NCBI GenBank assembly: GCA_015832175.1
Contig: WJXW01000019.1
Location: 186,001-250,000 of the forward strand
Origin: Paraphaeosphaeria minitans
Taxonomy: Eukaryota > Ascomycota > Dothideomycetes > Pleosporales > Didymosphaeriaceae
Direction: 5' to 3'
Length of the DNA stretch: 64,000 bases
Positions 42,431 through 53,937 of the stretch are shown here, in pieces. How positions within the stretch are numbered: the first letter of the stretch is position 1; each line of letters opens with the position of its first letter. A program made the position numbers and the translations under genes. The notes under the pieces were generated by a model. That model was not told the origin of the DNA. It searched no databases and saw nothing but the letters and a program-made list of their open reading frames with translations.

Positions 42431-43906
42431 ATGGCTGGCGTAGGCCAAACCCCTTGTCGTTTGCAAGAACCGGCAGACTTAAAGTGCGTCCGAGAGGGCT
42501 GCGCACATGCGCCGACCCGTACATCGAGTCGCTCATATTTCGTCCGCGTCCACGAACCATCTGTGCTCGCTATCCCTATGAACTCCGCTTCCATTGAAGC
42601 AGCGTCCATCGAAGAATACAACGCTTCGATTCAAGATTCCGCGCTTCTTGTAAACGTTCATATCATACCGTCGGTGAACGCCAAAATGCCGTACTGCCGA
42701 TACCTGTCCCCACCACCGCCCTCTCTGGACGACCCCACTCCTTGGTCAATAGCCTCGATCGGACAGCTCGCAAGATCAGCTTGGCGCGCACTGGAAGCCA
42801 TGTGTCAAGGCATTTCCCCATTTCACCGCGTCCTCATCTCGCAGCTACTCATGGTCCTTGTCGTCGTCGAGCTGCTTAGATCGGGCCGCACCGATCCTTT
42901 TCTGTCTTTGGTGTTAGTCTTGATCAAGGTTGGACTCGTGGCGGACTGCATCTCAATCCTCACTCTTCGTATGAGACGACTCTCTGGATCAAGCAGACTT
43001 ATGGCTTTCTTGCTCCGGAACGTACCCCTTGTAACGGCGCCTTGCGCAGAGATGGCACTCACCGTTCGTGTCTTAAGAGAGAATAAGCCTTCGACCGCGA
43101 ACAAATTCCTAGTCGGAAGTGTGTACGCAAAGACATTGGCCATGGGAGCCTCGTGTCTCATCCTTCAGGGCCTGCATGCTCGGATGCCCGGTGTCGATAT
43201 GTGGGCCGAGTCGGCGATCTTTCCTCGGTTGTTGAGCGTTAGCGGAGTTCTGATTTTAGCATCAGCTCCGAACATCGACAGTAAGTATAGATTAGGATGT
43301 GGGCTGCTGTTGCTGACCAGGACCATAGGTGACAGCCAGTGGATTTCACAGGGTGTACCTCTGTTCCTTTGTTTACACGCCGGCTTCAGCTACTATTTTG
43401 AAACCTGGGGAGCTGCAAGACGCAGGCGTAGGGTGGAAGGTGACCGCGCCTCCACGCAGAAAACCAACAGCATCGCTGCAGCTCGAGAATGGGTGGCTCT
43501 GCTCATCTGTCTCAGTGCACTAAAGGCAGGCGCCGTTCATCTCGGAGGGGATCTGCCGGATCAGGCACTCGGCCTTCACTCGGGACCCAGCAACGTCCTC
43601 CTGGCGGATGGGGCCTTTGTCGGTTTCACGGTCCTCCCGCTCGCGACGGCTGCATTGGATCATCTAACGGACCTCAAGATTGCCCTCGAGGGGGACGACA
43701 TCTCGCCGTGGGCGAATCTAATCCAATCTACGTTGCAAACCTACTTTTTTGTACGGCCTCTGGCATCGCTGGCAGGCCATGCCATCGACCCACAAGACGG
43801 TCGAGTGGGCATCGGGTTCTGCTTTTTGGCAATCGCCTCTTGCATATCGTTGCCACTTGTTCCACGTAGGTTTCGACTAACGAAGCGTTCCAAGATATCC
43901 AGCTAA
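42431..43906 (+). CDS. Polytopic membrane protein of unknown family (491 aa)
   Basis: I do not recognise this family. The frame is intact. Roughly eight to ten hydrophobic helices occur between residues 135 and 480, for example VLISQLLMVLVVVELL, LSLVLVLIKVGLVADCISIL and LIFLSVSG-like stretches. Cytosolic charged loops include an Arg-rich AARRRRRVEGDR. The N-terminal 130 residues are soluble. An ATG at 42578 (MNSASIEAAS) or 42683 is also possible as start. It follows the patatin gene on the same strand and may belong to the metabolic neighbourhood as a membrane enzyme or transporter; this is inference only. Confidence 0.6.
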   Translation: MAGVGQTPCRLQEPADLKCVREGCAHAPTRTSSRSYFVRVHEPSVLAIPMNSASIEAASIEEYNASIQDSALLVNVHIIPSVNAKMPYCRYLSPPPPSLDDPTPWSIASIGQLARSAWRALEAMCQGISPFHRVLISQLLMVLVVVELLRSGRTDPFLSLVLVLIKVGLVADCISILTLRMRRLSGSSRLMAFLLRNVPLVTAPCAEMALTVRVLRENKPSTANKFLVGSVYAKTLAMGASCLILQGLHARMPGVDMWAESAIFPRLLSVSGVLILASAPNIDSKYRLGCGLLLLTRTIGDSQWISQGVPLFLCLHAGFSYYFETWGAARRRRRVEGDRASTQKTNSIAAAREWVALLICLSALKAGAVHLGGDLPDQALGLHSGPSNVLLADGAFVGFTVLPLATAALDHLTDLKIALEGDDISPWANLIQSTLQTYFFVRPLASLAGHAIDPQDGRVGIGFCFLAIASCISLPLVPRRFRLTKRSKISS

Positions 43907-44532
43907 TGCTAAGTCAAGGATCAACCCAGTTCCGTGCGGGGCTCTCCGCTAAGCTGTTGTGGGCGCGCCATAATAGATAACTGGATCGCTGCACTTAAGT
44001 GCGCCATCCGTTGAGGGTTCGAGATTAGTGAGTTGTATCCCGCATGAACTGGCTAGTTCAGGTCTGGCAGTGCGGAGGATCAGCTCACAAGATCTTGCTG
44101 TTCGTTTGGAGAAAAGCTGATTCCTATTTGGAGCCATAACTAACCACAGCCACCCGTGACTGTCTTGGTGGCTCTCTGACTTTATTATAATCACCTAGTC
44201 AATCCTGCTTGTGATTATAATATAACAGAAGCAGATATAAGTGTAGCGTCCAAACTTCTATGGCCTGTGTGGTAAGCGAATCTAGTACCAAGGAGAGATG
44301 GTTGTGGTTTGCATGCCAGTACCTCAAGGCACATTCCGATCAAGTTTTTGTAACGTCGCAGTCGTCGAAGAATGGCATGACGGGCACATGCCGCCGGTAT
44401 CAAAGTTACACCGCAGTGATGGCGGGTCACACGCCACCAAGAACAAACAACTTATCAAGCTCATTTCCAGCTTAAGCGGCACCCTATTGCTATATACTGC
44501 ACCTGTAGAACGCTTCAACAACACCATTCAGG
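43907..44532. other. Intergenic stretch, weak tRNA-like signal
   Basis: No gene is supported. A plus-strand string around 43965-44030 has A-box-like TAGATAACTGG and B-box-like GGGTTCGAGATTA, which might be another degenerate pol III unit. Confidence is low. Confidence 0.2.
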
Positions 44533-45292
44533 ATGCCCTACATTCGTAAAGCTATCTGCTATCAATTTCAAAGCTCAGGCTTTTGTTCGTACGGGACAAG
44601 CTGCAGATTTTTGCATGATGGGGACTTGAACAATCAGATTCACCACCGGTACGGCAGAAAAGTGAGTCTTTCAAGTGGCGCGAATCGTTCCATTTCTCGG
44701 CTTGTAGCTTACTCTATACTTGCCATTGTTGTAAAGGGCAACAAGAAGTCAGAGCCGTTCGGGAATAGACGAATCAGAACCCAACAGGATTTGGATGCAA
44801 TCGCCAAGTTCTTCTTGCGATACCCGAGTTTCGCGTACGATGAAAAACGAGGCGTGGCGGAAGAATTCTACCGCATGAGCGACTTCTTCGCTTGGGATCG
44901 AGACGATGAAGAACGCGAGGAAGCACGTCAAGCGTTCAAAGATGCCATGGTCATTCGATTCAACAGCCTCTATGGAACCGATGTGACTGATCTTGAGAAC
45001 TGGCATAAGCTCTGTATAGCCGTCTGCATCGAGCCCTTGCCTGCAACTATTTCAGAATCTAAGAGGTATGTACCCTTACACTGTGCGGCTCACCTTTTTC
45101 TCATGATGGTAGAAAATCAAAGATATTCATGTGAATCTTGTCGATCTGGTGGATACTTCAGGGCGAAACGTAGAATTGTTCACGTGCTTGGACGAACTGA
45201 GGGAATATACGATCAAGACAGGAAAATTCTTCCCTAAGGAATCTGCATATGCAGGCGGCATCTTGAAGTTCTTACTCCGCGAGATTTTATAG
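44533..45292 (+). CDS. CCCH zinc-finger protein
   Basis: It starts MPYIRKAICYQFQSSGF and has one CCCH finger within the first 30 residues (C-X8-C-X5-C-X3-H; CYQFQSSGFCSYGTSCRFLH), the type that binds single-stranded RNA. The first intron (44662-44736, 75 bp, GTGAGT...TAAAG) is phase 0. The second (45070-45112, or 45066-45112 with the better GTATGT donor) must be the former to keep frame into IHVNLVDLVDTSG and the C-terminus KFLLREIL at 45292. The body is mostly helical (AIAKFFLRYPSFAYDEKRG). The donor choice in the second intron leaves some doubt about the C-terminus. Confidence 0.6.
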
Positions 45293-47000
45293 GTCATGCC
45301 GGACTGTAGAGAATGCATTAGTGAGCACTGATTTCACCCGTCCAGCGATCGTATTCTAGTATATACCTGCCTCGACTGCGACGCATGCTGAAAGCTGAAA
45401 ATATTAAGCATTTTACAGATGCTTCTCGATTAGGCCTGACGTTGCCACGTTCGCTACGACAGCAGCCATCTCCCAATCTTTTACGATACCTGCGGTCGAT
45501 TTAGACCATCTTAAGGTTTGCTACCGCGTTCTAGGAAAATTTCAAGGAAGGAAAACAAAGATTTATCGAATTAAACAATAGCAGCGCGCAATTGCACAAT
45601 ATCGCGTGATCGAATCCGGTGATCACTCGGATGATGTGCAGGTAGAAGGACTAGAAGGGAAACATTGTTGCTGTCGCCTCGTACGCGAATTGGCTTACCA
45701 GATTCTAGATGATTCAGATCTACAGTCTTGCAATCAGCGAGCGGTTGCAGGAAGGTGTTGGAGAACTCGTTACTCTTGTTTTTTGTAGATCGCTTACCGG
45801 TATAAAGAGATCCACCCCGAAACTTTAGCACAGCGGGAAGGTGGTTGTGTGCTGTAACGGGGAGTATTGGAACGTGCATCTTGCATGTGAGAGGTATGGG
45901 ATTCCGCTTGTGGAGAGCTTTGCGGAGATGGTGCCGCTTGCTAGGGCGATGTTGAGGGTGAAGGGGTGCATAGTCGACAAGAGTGAGAAATGGACTGATG
46001 AGGAGGAGAGGGATGTGAAGCAGAGTATGGGGTTGGAGGAGGCGATGGCGTTGTTGGAGGGGAATTTGAGGAAGAAGAAAGGGGCTGTAATTGATCGGGA
46101 GAAGTTGGGGATTGCGAAGTGAGTGGTGACTTAGATTCCAGGTTAGGGTGTAGCCCAGATCATCGAAAAAAGTTTCGCACTTAGGATACCAATCGATAAA
46201 ACTGGCGGGTGCGATTCAGCTAGCTATCTGAGTCCTGGTCACGCGACGAAACTTTGTTGAGGAGACCCCCAGCTAGGCTTAGAGGAACACTACAAGCGTA
46301 AGCGTGAGCATGCGAAGTCAGACCAATGGAATTTCAACCCAGAGGATAATCTGTTAGCGCAGATCTGTAGTCGTGCTCCCGATCGTTACGCAGAGTAGGA
46401 TAGGTACAGTCCAGTGCGTGACATTTTGTTCCAGGTCTCAGTCGGGCTAGTGCGGGCAGCGCAAAGACATTCTACTCTCGTGCTGATTATGATGACGCAT
46501 AGTTAGCAGATTGATATCATTGACCGAAGGACCCATACATTTTTCATGTTCCTGACCCCGGTTGACCAAAACACTTACAGCGGCCCTTACTGATATAAGG
46601 AGCATCGATTGGATCCTAGTAGAGCACCCTTCGCGTCCTTTTACCACGGCGCCTATCCTCTGAGCGATTAAAAACCACCTACATGATATCGAGATTGGCA
46701 TCATGAGCCATCGGGAATATTGTGTTGTAGTTCTGGGGGTACGTATGTCTGGCTATTGAGTTTGAAGACGCTTACACGGTCAGCAGTCATCTGCTTACAG
46801 AAACTTGCTGTAAGCAGCTGATCGCTGATCCACATATAGACAGCTTCTCCGAAACTCTCACTCGCAAAGGGTTTTGTTAAGAGCCTTCTTCAATAATGTC
46901 TCCAACAATTCGTTTGCTGTCGAAGTAACACCTTGTACTTTTTGAACTCGGCCATACTCGAGAACCCTCATACTAGGACCTGCCAGAAGGCGATTATCGT
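45293..47000. other. Mostly gene-poor stretch with one possible C-terminal relic
   Basis: A purine-rich frame at 45841-46122 (YWNVHLACERYGIPLVES...EKLGIAK) looks coding in composition but lacks a convincing start and family. It may be the tail of a lost gene. The antisense frame at 45571-45879 is also open. Elsewhere, nothing recognisable. Confidence 0.35.
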
Positions 47001-47027
47001 CGGGGTAGACGCACAGTCAAAGCAAAG

Positions 47028-47609
47028 GTGGGTTGCAAAGCAATAAAGTCGGCGCTCGAGAAACAGACCGACATTCTTCTCTACGAGGCATGCGCTGAAG
47101 GCTCTCAAAGTACAATAAACAGTTTGCTCAGGAACGGGGCAGACGTCAATTTTGTAAACGAAAAAGGTCGCACCCCACTACACGCAGCATCTACTGAGGG
47201 CCACGAGCGCATCGTGAAGATGCTGGTTAAGGAAAATGCAGAGATCAATGCTAGAGACGATCAGGGTGACACCGCACTCAACGCAGCAACCGATCATAAC
47301 CACCCAGCTTTGGCAAGTTGGCTCTTAACAAAAGGGGTAGACTTCGATGTCAGAGGCGAAGACGATAGCAGGGCACTATTCAAAGCCATCCACAATGGTA
47401 GTGGACCTATGGTCAAATTACTGCTTGCGAAGGGGGCAGACATCAACAAGCCTAGAGACGATAATGGCTTCACGCTACTATCCGCAGCCATACACGAAGG
47501 CAGAACTGATATGGTGGAATAACTACTTAACAAAGGGGCAAATCCTAATGCTAGAAACAAAGACGGCTCTACAGCACTCCATGTAGTTTTCCTCCCTAAC
47601 CCAACTTAG
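47028..47609 (+). pseudogene. Ankyrin-repeat gene relic with internal stop
   Basis: At least five ankyrin repeats can be read: GRTPLHAASTEGHERIVKML, GDTALNAATDHNHPALASWL, DSRALFKAIHNGSGPMVKLL, GFTLLSAAIHEGRTDMVE, and after an in-frame TAA at 47520, LLNKGANPNARNKDGSTALH. The TAA stands where relatives usually have a codon such as CAA, so a C-to-T change is likely. No ATG precedes the first repeat in frame, and the C-terminus ends abruptly at 47609. It is probably the remains of a larger ankyrin or NLR-like protein. Confidence 0.7.
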
Positions 47610-48470
47610 TAAATGATGCTTTACGATTCTGCCCCTGAATCTTCCTAGAAAGGTGTGGCGCAAACCTGTCCCACGTATCTGCCCCAAACCTATCCCATTG
47701 AGGCACAGCGTGAATCCGCCCTATAGCATTCGATTCCAGTTCGGTAGGACACTATTACTACGAAGCCGGGTTTAAAGACACAGCCGCAGTACTGTAAGCA
47801 CATTACTTTTGAGCGGCTAAGCGGTATCATGATCTTGATGACAGCAGCGCTGAACAAGATCCCTGCAAAAATCTTACCGATATTGCTTATAACGATAACG
47901 CTTCCTATAACATGGAAACGTGATCACAGTGTAGGCTTAACGATCTGCAGCCTGAGTACTCGAAAGAGACAAAACACGCTAATATTTCGGTAGCAGTGTT
48001 GTTTTGTTAGGGATGATATATTCGCGCTAAGATATATGCTAGAAAAGACTCAGCCGCTTCATTACATGTTCCTTGTAGACTAGTGCTAGACTGACGCTGG
48101 ACGCGTTCACCGCGCGTTACGTCGCGTCAGACGCGTCCGGTGCGATGAGGTGAACAGGCTATCGTCCTTCAGCAGCTCTTAGACTTTGTGCGATGCCATG
48201 CAAAGGATTTCGCCAGCGCAACCATAAGTCACTATCTTCGTGAGTACCCAGATACGCACACCAAAAACGTACGCCGCGCGCTTCGAGCTTGCGACATGGC
48301 AAAGCTTGCTTTCACACGTCCGGGATTTTGTCAGGCCCAACCTGCAGCACCCTCGCATGACACGTTTCAACTCGGAAGGTCTGAGCAGAATCCCCTCTCA
48401 GCCCTTGTTGGCCGTAGCCCAGATCGCACGAGATTCGATCTGCCAGTCACCTCGAACTTAGGCAAAAAAC
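47610..48470. other. Intergenic stretch, no supported gene
   Basis: It contains several short self-similar strings (for example GCGTCCGG/GCGTCAGACGCG around 48100-48140), but no gene. Confidence 0.35.
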
Positions 48471-48635
48471 GGGAAACAGATAGCGGCAGATTTGCGCGCG
48501 ATTCCTAAACAAGACGCAGTAGGTCTGATGCGTAGCGGAGGGAGATAGGAAACAGATAGGGGCAGATTTGCACGCGATTCCTAAACGAGATATAGGAGGC
48601 CAGGTATGCTGCAGCCCCAGGGAGATAGGGATAGG
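48471..48635 (+). repeat. About 76-bp unit repeated twice in tandem
   Basis: GGAAACAGATAGCGGCAGAT and the following bases up to GGAGGGAGATAG recur immediately as GGAAACAGATAGGGGCAGAT and so on, a period of about 76 bases. A third, shortened copy lies at 59400-59470. The unit has no coding signal. It overlaps the region just beyond the 3' end of the Hsp70-like gene. Confidence 0.65.
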
Positions 48636-48682
48636 GAAAGCGAACCGATGCACTGAATTGTTCGTAGAACAATGTGAGATTG

Positions 48683-50550
48683 TTACGTGTAGCTCGCAGT
48701 GATGGATCCATACCGAGCCCCGTCAAAAGATACAGCGTACTCTAGGGCTGACGTTGCAGACACCTCAACCTGAAAATGGACGTCATAATATGTTTGATTT
48801 GCTCCGTTTCGAAGCGACAAGAACTTTTGTTTAGGTACCCCAGTCAGATCAACCGTAAGCTCGGCGACCTCGTAAACATCCTGTCTTTATCAGCAATGTG
48901 ACTCTAACAACAACGCAGTATGGCCTACACTATTCCGACGGGACGGAGGGTTGTCAGCATCAGTGGCGCAAAGCAATACTTCCACAAATTTCTTCTCACG
49001 GGGCCAGAAAGAGGCGTACATGGGTAAGCTTGCGTGAGGCAATGCAGATGTTGACAAGTCTTGACCTTTTTTCAAATGCCAGCCAATCTGGTTTCCGCCC
49101 CTCTTCAACCCACTGACTGAGCAGACAAACGAATCCGCCTCTCTGTTTATACCTTTGACGAATGGCTTATAGCAGGCCGTACCGTAATGTCTTCGACACT
49201 TCCGGTTGCGAATGGGCAGACAGCCGTCGCCTTCGAGACCCTTAGCAGCTGCGCCGCAAACAACTGCGGACCAAGCATACGCAGGCCGGAATGTTTTCAG
49301 ACCTTTCGTCTCAACATATTCTTTGATCTTGCTGTACACATATGGTGACTCGGGGAAGTAACCAACCATGAATAGATATTGGAGCTTGATTTTGCTAGTC
49401 TGCTGTGCCTGCTTTATCTGGCCATCAATAAGGTCGCATGTCTTTCTAATGGGCAGTTCGAACATGTCGACCATGTCTTCCGGTGTGATTACAATTTCTC
49501 CGTCAGAGATGCCTCGAGCTGTGTCCTCGTCCATAGCGTTAAGAGGAGATGGTAGTCTCAGGAAGTATGTCTCCTTGCCTGAGAATCCTGTTTTAGCCTC
49601 CAGGATGAAGTCTTCAACCATCCTACCCAACTTTGGCGTCAGTGAAGTGCGCGGTATGTCTTCACTGTGACATCCAGCAATCTTGAGAAAGTGAGTTGCA
49701 CCAAGTCAACGCTCTAACCACTGAATGAATGCTCGGTCGATGAAACTGCCGCCGCATTGATCACCAGCTCCTAAAGTTGCTTCTTCAACAACGGTCGGTT
49801 GAAGTTCGGCAACACGGAAGGAGATCAGGTCGACAGTGCCACCGCCCATGTCGCAGATGACAAAGCCATCACCAACGGCGAGTCGCTGACCTTGAGTAGT
49901 ACCACGAAGGGTTTTAATGGTGTATATCGCAGCGGCTTCGGGTTCTGTGGCTAAGAGACTTCTTTTTAGGGTTGGGAAGTACGTGTTGTTGAAGCCGGCC
50001 TGAAGCACTGCTTGCAATGTGCGATCCTTTGCGGCATCAGACCACATGGCTGGGACAGTTAACACTAGCGCGATAGGTAGGGTGGTCCATACCTCGCGTC
50101 CGTATTCCTCGTCAAGCGTTTTCAGAACATGGTCTTTCACGTGCTGCAAGAAGTCGGCAATTATGTCGATAGGCTGCTTGTTGAGTGATTGGGCGGCGAG
50201 CTGTTGTTCTTTGATGATTTCAGCCGCTTCACCAGTCTGCGGGCTATCAAGCTGGAGTTTTGTCCACATGTGCCTCGTTACATGTGGGGGTATGAGCGAT
50301 CCCCATTGCGCGCCGTCAGGCATGTAGGCAATCTCACTGGGGACCTTCTCCTTTGTACCAATCTTGGTATGGCGAGATGGCCAGTTGTTGATAACCTCGA
50401 TATGATTTTCATTTAGGCCTGTGTCGGATGTTTCCCAATAGGACACGCCTACATGGTCAGCCCGTCACTCTATAGACAACCAAAACTCTACTCACCTGTG
50501 TAAGTGGTGCCATAATCTAGACCCAGCACCAGACGATTCTCCTTCATCAT
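48683..50550 (-). pseudogene. Hsp70-12A-like protein with a single internal stop
   Basis: The exons are 50496-50550, 48929-50448 and 48683-48880. Introns of 47 and 48 bp have matching phases, giving 591 codons. Phosphate-1 motif LGLDYGTTYTG, phosphate-2 motif VICDMGGGTVDL and an adenosine-type motif LFMVGYFPESPY mark an actin-like ATPase of the Hsp70 superfamily. Fungal members are widespread but mostly uncharacterised. The frame is open except for one TGA at 49706-49708, between IQWLER and LGATHFLKIAG. Relatives have Arg here, so CGA-to-TGA is the simplest reading. The adenosine motif GY in place of GG is also unusual. The protein would be cut at about residue 265, leaving half the ATPase domain. 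Confidence 0.75.
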
Positions 50551-50572
50551 GAGTTTGTTAGCTGTTTCTAAC

Positions 50573-50612
50573 GATGGGCGGTTGTGCGGTTGTGCGGTTA
50601 TTCGGTTGTGTG
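50573..50612 (+). repeat. Short tandem repeat upstream of the Hsp70-like gene
   Basis: GGTTGTGCGGTTGTGCGGTT followed by ATTCGGTTGTGTGGT is an imperfect 8-base repeat 25 bases upstream of the start codon, in the likely 5' UTR or core promoter. Confidence 0.6.
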
Positions 50613-50921
50613 GTACTGAAAAGTGGACCTTGGCGAGAGAGGCTATTTGAGCAAGCGTCGAATGTGTGGTACATTTCTTCGCGCATCAACAAAACTTGGA
50701 ATGCGGATGCGACCGCTTTTCATGCAACAAACATAGTTATCTAAAACTCTCCACCCCTGGAAATTCATTCCCCCGAATGTCAATCACCAACGATCAGCAC
50801 GCACGGAGCCAGTGAGCATGATTACTCTGAAAAGATTGGTTGAAGTTCTGAAGAACACCGTAAGTTGAATGTTGATAACCAAAGAATATAGCTTATAAGG
50901 GCGTATTAGTTCGGCCTGACA

Positions 50922-51545
50922 ATGGGAGAGTCGAAGCAGCTAAGTAGTGCCACATTATCCTCTCCGGAAGGCGATAGCAGACCGAGCATGGATACTGGAG
51001 ACCACTCGCGAAATCATGCGGCCCATATGAGCACAGTGCAGCGGCCACTCAACAAAAACGAAGCAAAAGGCGACTGGCAGCAAGTTCAACGACGCTCGCG
51101 CAAGCCCAATCAGGGGGAGATACAGTGTAGAGTGAGAGAATTGGAGGACATCATCCGTGGCCTAGAATCCAAGCTCTTGCAGTGCTACCTTGAGTCACAA
51201 GCACAGGGCTGCCAATACAAAGAGCTAAAACAACACTTCGGCCGCATACAGAAAGAAAACGATGGACTAAAGAATGCACACGATGAGCTCGCAGAGTACA
51301 AAGTGTCTCAAAAGTTCTTCAGGGTCCGCTATGACTACACTGTCGAGCATTTATTTTTACCCTATGCACAAAATAGAAGTCTACAATTCGATGACCGTAC
51401 TAGCGAGGCACTTAACTTTGTTCTGAATCCCTTGCTTCGCGACGCTCAGGAGGCGGGAGCTTTGCGAGATCAGGTCCAGACATTGCGAAAGGAATGTCAT
51501 ATACCAAACTCAGCAACCCTTCAAGCAGAGTTTCTCTGGCGCTAA
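50922..51545 (+). CDS. Coiled-coil protein just upstream of the dynamin-like gene (207 aa)
   Basis: Family not recognised. The frame is intact from ATG 50922. After a Ser-rich N-terminus and a basic patch (RRSRKPNQGE), residues 70-130 form a strong coiled coil (RVRELEDIIRGLESKLLQCY). A helical domain with FRVRYDYTVEHLFLPYAQN follows. The C-terminus ends 21 bases before the ATG of the GTPase gene on the same strand, which is unusually close for a fungus. This suggests either a shared transcript or one gene wrongly split. A role as partner or regulator of the GTPase is inferred only from position. Confidence 0.6.
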   Translation: MGESKQLSSATLSSPEGDSRPSMDTGDHSRNHAAHMSTVQRPLNKNEAKGDWQQVQRRSRKPNQGEIQCRVRELEDIIRGLESKLLQCYLESQAQGCQYKELKQHFGRIQKENDGLKNAHDELAEYKVSQKFFRVRYDYTVEHLFLPYAQNRSLQFDDRTSEALNFVLNPLLRDAQEAGALRDQVQTLRKECHIPNSATLQAEFLWR

Positions 51546-51566
51546 CTTGGTCTCGGCTCTGTCATC

Positions 51567-53726
51567 ATGGCTAAGGGCAGTCCTAATGGTGGGGAGAGCG
51601 CTTCTCTCCAGTCTAACGACACACGAAGCCTTTTAGACGTTGTCGATAATCTCCGCTCACAAGGAATTAGTCGGTATGTCGATCTTCCAGAGATCGTAGT
51701 ATGCGGAGAACAATCCTCTGGCAAGAGCTCAGTCCTTGAAGCAATATCGGGGATGCTTTTTCCCAGCAAGGACAACCTCTGCACAAGATTCGCGACTGAA
51801 TTGATACTTCGCCGTGGCCCTGTCGCACCTATCAGGATACGCATTGTCCCTGGATCAGAGGAAAATCGGACAGACGCCGAAATAGCGAGGCTGCTAAACT
51901 TCAACGTCTCCGTTTCTGCGGAGGATCTTGACCTAGGAGATGTCATCGAGTCGGCGAAGAAGTGCATGGGGATCAATGATGACACGAAGGTTTTCAGCTC
52001 GGACATTCTTCGACTGGAACTCTCCGGCCCGGAACAACCACATTTGACCCTTGTCGATCTGCCTGGATTGTTCGAAGCAGGCAGCCGTTCGCAATCCGAC
52101 TCCGACAGCGACACAGTCAAATCCCTCGTTCTCCGATATATGAGAAGTCCGCGGACATCATACTCGCCGTGGTATCCGCCAAGAACGACTTCAACAATCA
52201 GTCGAGTACGAGATACTCCCGCCAGATTGATCCGAGAGGTGTACGTACCCTAGGCTTGATTACTAAGCCCGACACTTTGCACGAAGGCTGTGGCAGTGAG
52301 TCCTTCTACATTGAGCTTGCGCAGAACAAGGAAGTCAAATTCAAGCTTGGATGGCATGTCCTCCGCAACCGCGATTATACTACGAGGAACTCGTCTTTGC
52401 AGGAGCGGAACCGTACTGAAAAGCTGTTCTTCTCTTCTGGTGCCTGGGGATCCTTGAACTCCTCCCAAGTTGGACTGCACAGCTTGAAGTCTCGTCTCAG
52501 CAAGATTCTCAGAGACCAAATCCTAGTACAACTACCTGATGTTCTTTCTCAGATTCAGGGCGGGATCTGTGACTGTACGAGAAAGTTGGAAGCCTTAGGG
52601 ACACCTAGAGCTACTGTGCAAGAACAAAAACGCCATCTTCTCACAGTCAGCCAATCTTTCACCTACCTTATCATAGCCGCCGCTGACGGAGAATACTCTG
52701 ACTCGTTCTTTGGGGATGCTTCCACCCATGAGGGATATCAAAAACGTCTAAGAGCTAATCTGCGGAATGTTCTGACCAAGTTTGCGGATACGATGCGCGA
52801 GCAAGGTCATACGTATGACATCGTTGACCAAGTTTCTACACAGTACCCTCGTCAAATTTCCCGAGAAGACTATATCACAAAGTGAACACGCTTCTATCGC
52901 GGAGTAGGGGACGCGAACTACCAGGAACATTCGGACCGCTCATCATTGGACAACGTTTTCTCAAACAGCGTAAGCCCTGGACACGTTTGGTCAAGGAAAC
53001 AATGGAAGAGGTTGTGCATGCTGTCCGTCACGTGTTGTATGCGGCACTGTCACATGTATGCAATCCTTCTACGCGAGAAGCTATCTTGATGTGCATCATC
53101 TACCCCAAATTAGACCGTTTGGAGAAGGAATTACAAGAGAAGGTCATTGAGCTTCTTAAGCCCCATGATACTAGACACCTTATCACATACAATCACTATC
53201 TTACAGATAATGTCCAGAAAGCGCAAGCGGGACGTCGTATGCGCGAGATCAAGAAAACACTGGAACGATTTTTCGGTGACGATTATACGAACCTTGGGAC
53301 GGTTAAGCTCAGTGTGAACGTTGACAGCTCGACCAAGCTTCTCGTGACAAAGACTGAAGCAGACATGAACATCTATGCCAGTTCTACTGCTACAGACTTC
53401 ATGCAAGCCTATTACAAGGTAAGACAGACCATACTGTCCCACAAAGTACATTTTGCTCACACCAATAGGTGGCACTGAAGAAGTTCGTCGATGATTTCAG
53501 TGTCCTTGCCGTCAAAGCACGTATTTTTGAGCGCCTCCCAGCCCTATTCTGCCCCGAGAACGTACTGGACATCAAAGACGAGATGGTAGCCACACTAGCT
53601 GCTGAGGATGAAGAGTCGTCAGTAGAAAGAGAGCGCTGCTGTGAAAAGCTCAAGGTTCTCGAGAATGGGCTGAGGGAGTTGAAAAGCGTGCAGGAGCATC
53701 CGTCACTTCACTACAAAGGGAAGTAA
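51567..53726 (+). CDS. Dynamin/Mx-like large GTPase, two apparent frameshifts
   Basis: This is a fungal dynamin-superfamily GTPase, a membrane-remodelling or defence-type GTPase. The G1 P-loop is GEQSSGKSS, G3 is DLPGLFEAGS, and G4 is LITKPD. The middle/stalk region and a C-terminal GTPase effector domain (GED; LERERC-type helix near the end) follow. A phase-0 intron lies at 53419-53468. The frame breaks twice: near 52146, where SADIILAVVSAKND can be read only after a one-base shift, and near 52880, between DYITK and VNTLLSRSRG. Each is explained by one missing base in a short A or G run. The coding is otherwise well preserved over 700 residues, so assembly error is a real alternative to pseudogenisation. 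Confidence 0.75.
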
Positions 53727-53937
53727 AAAATTCAATCTACGGAAGATTTCCACATTAACATCAATCAGGAAGCGATATTTTCTCCACAGGTGCCGCAATC
53801 GAGGGCCACACTTCAGCTGAAGATCGAAAATTGAGTGGTGAGCATCATTGAAGCTATCTATTACCCTTCTATGTTGACTTCGATACAGGACAACTCGATT
53901 CTGAGAACATAATTTCGATGCGATCGTCGTAGATCCC

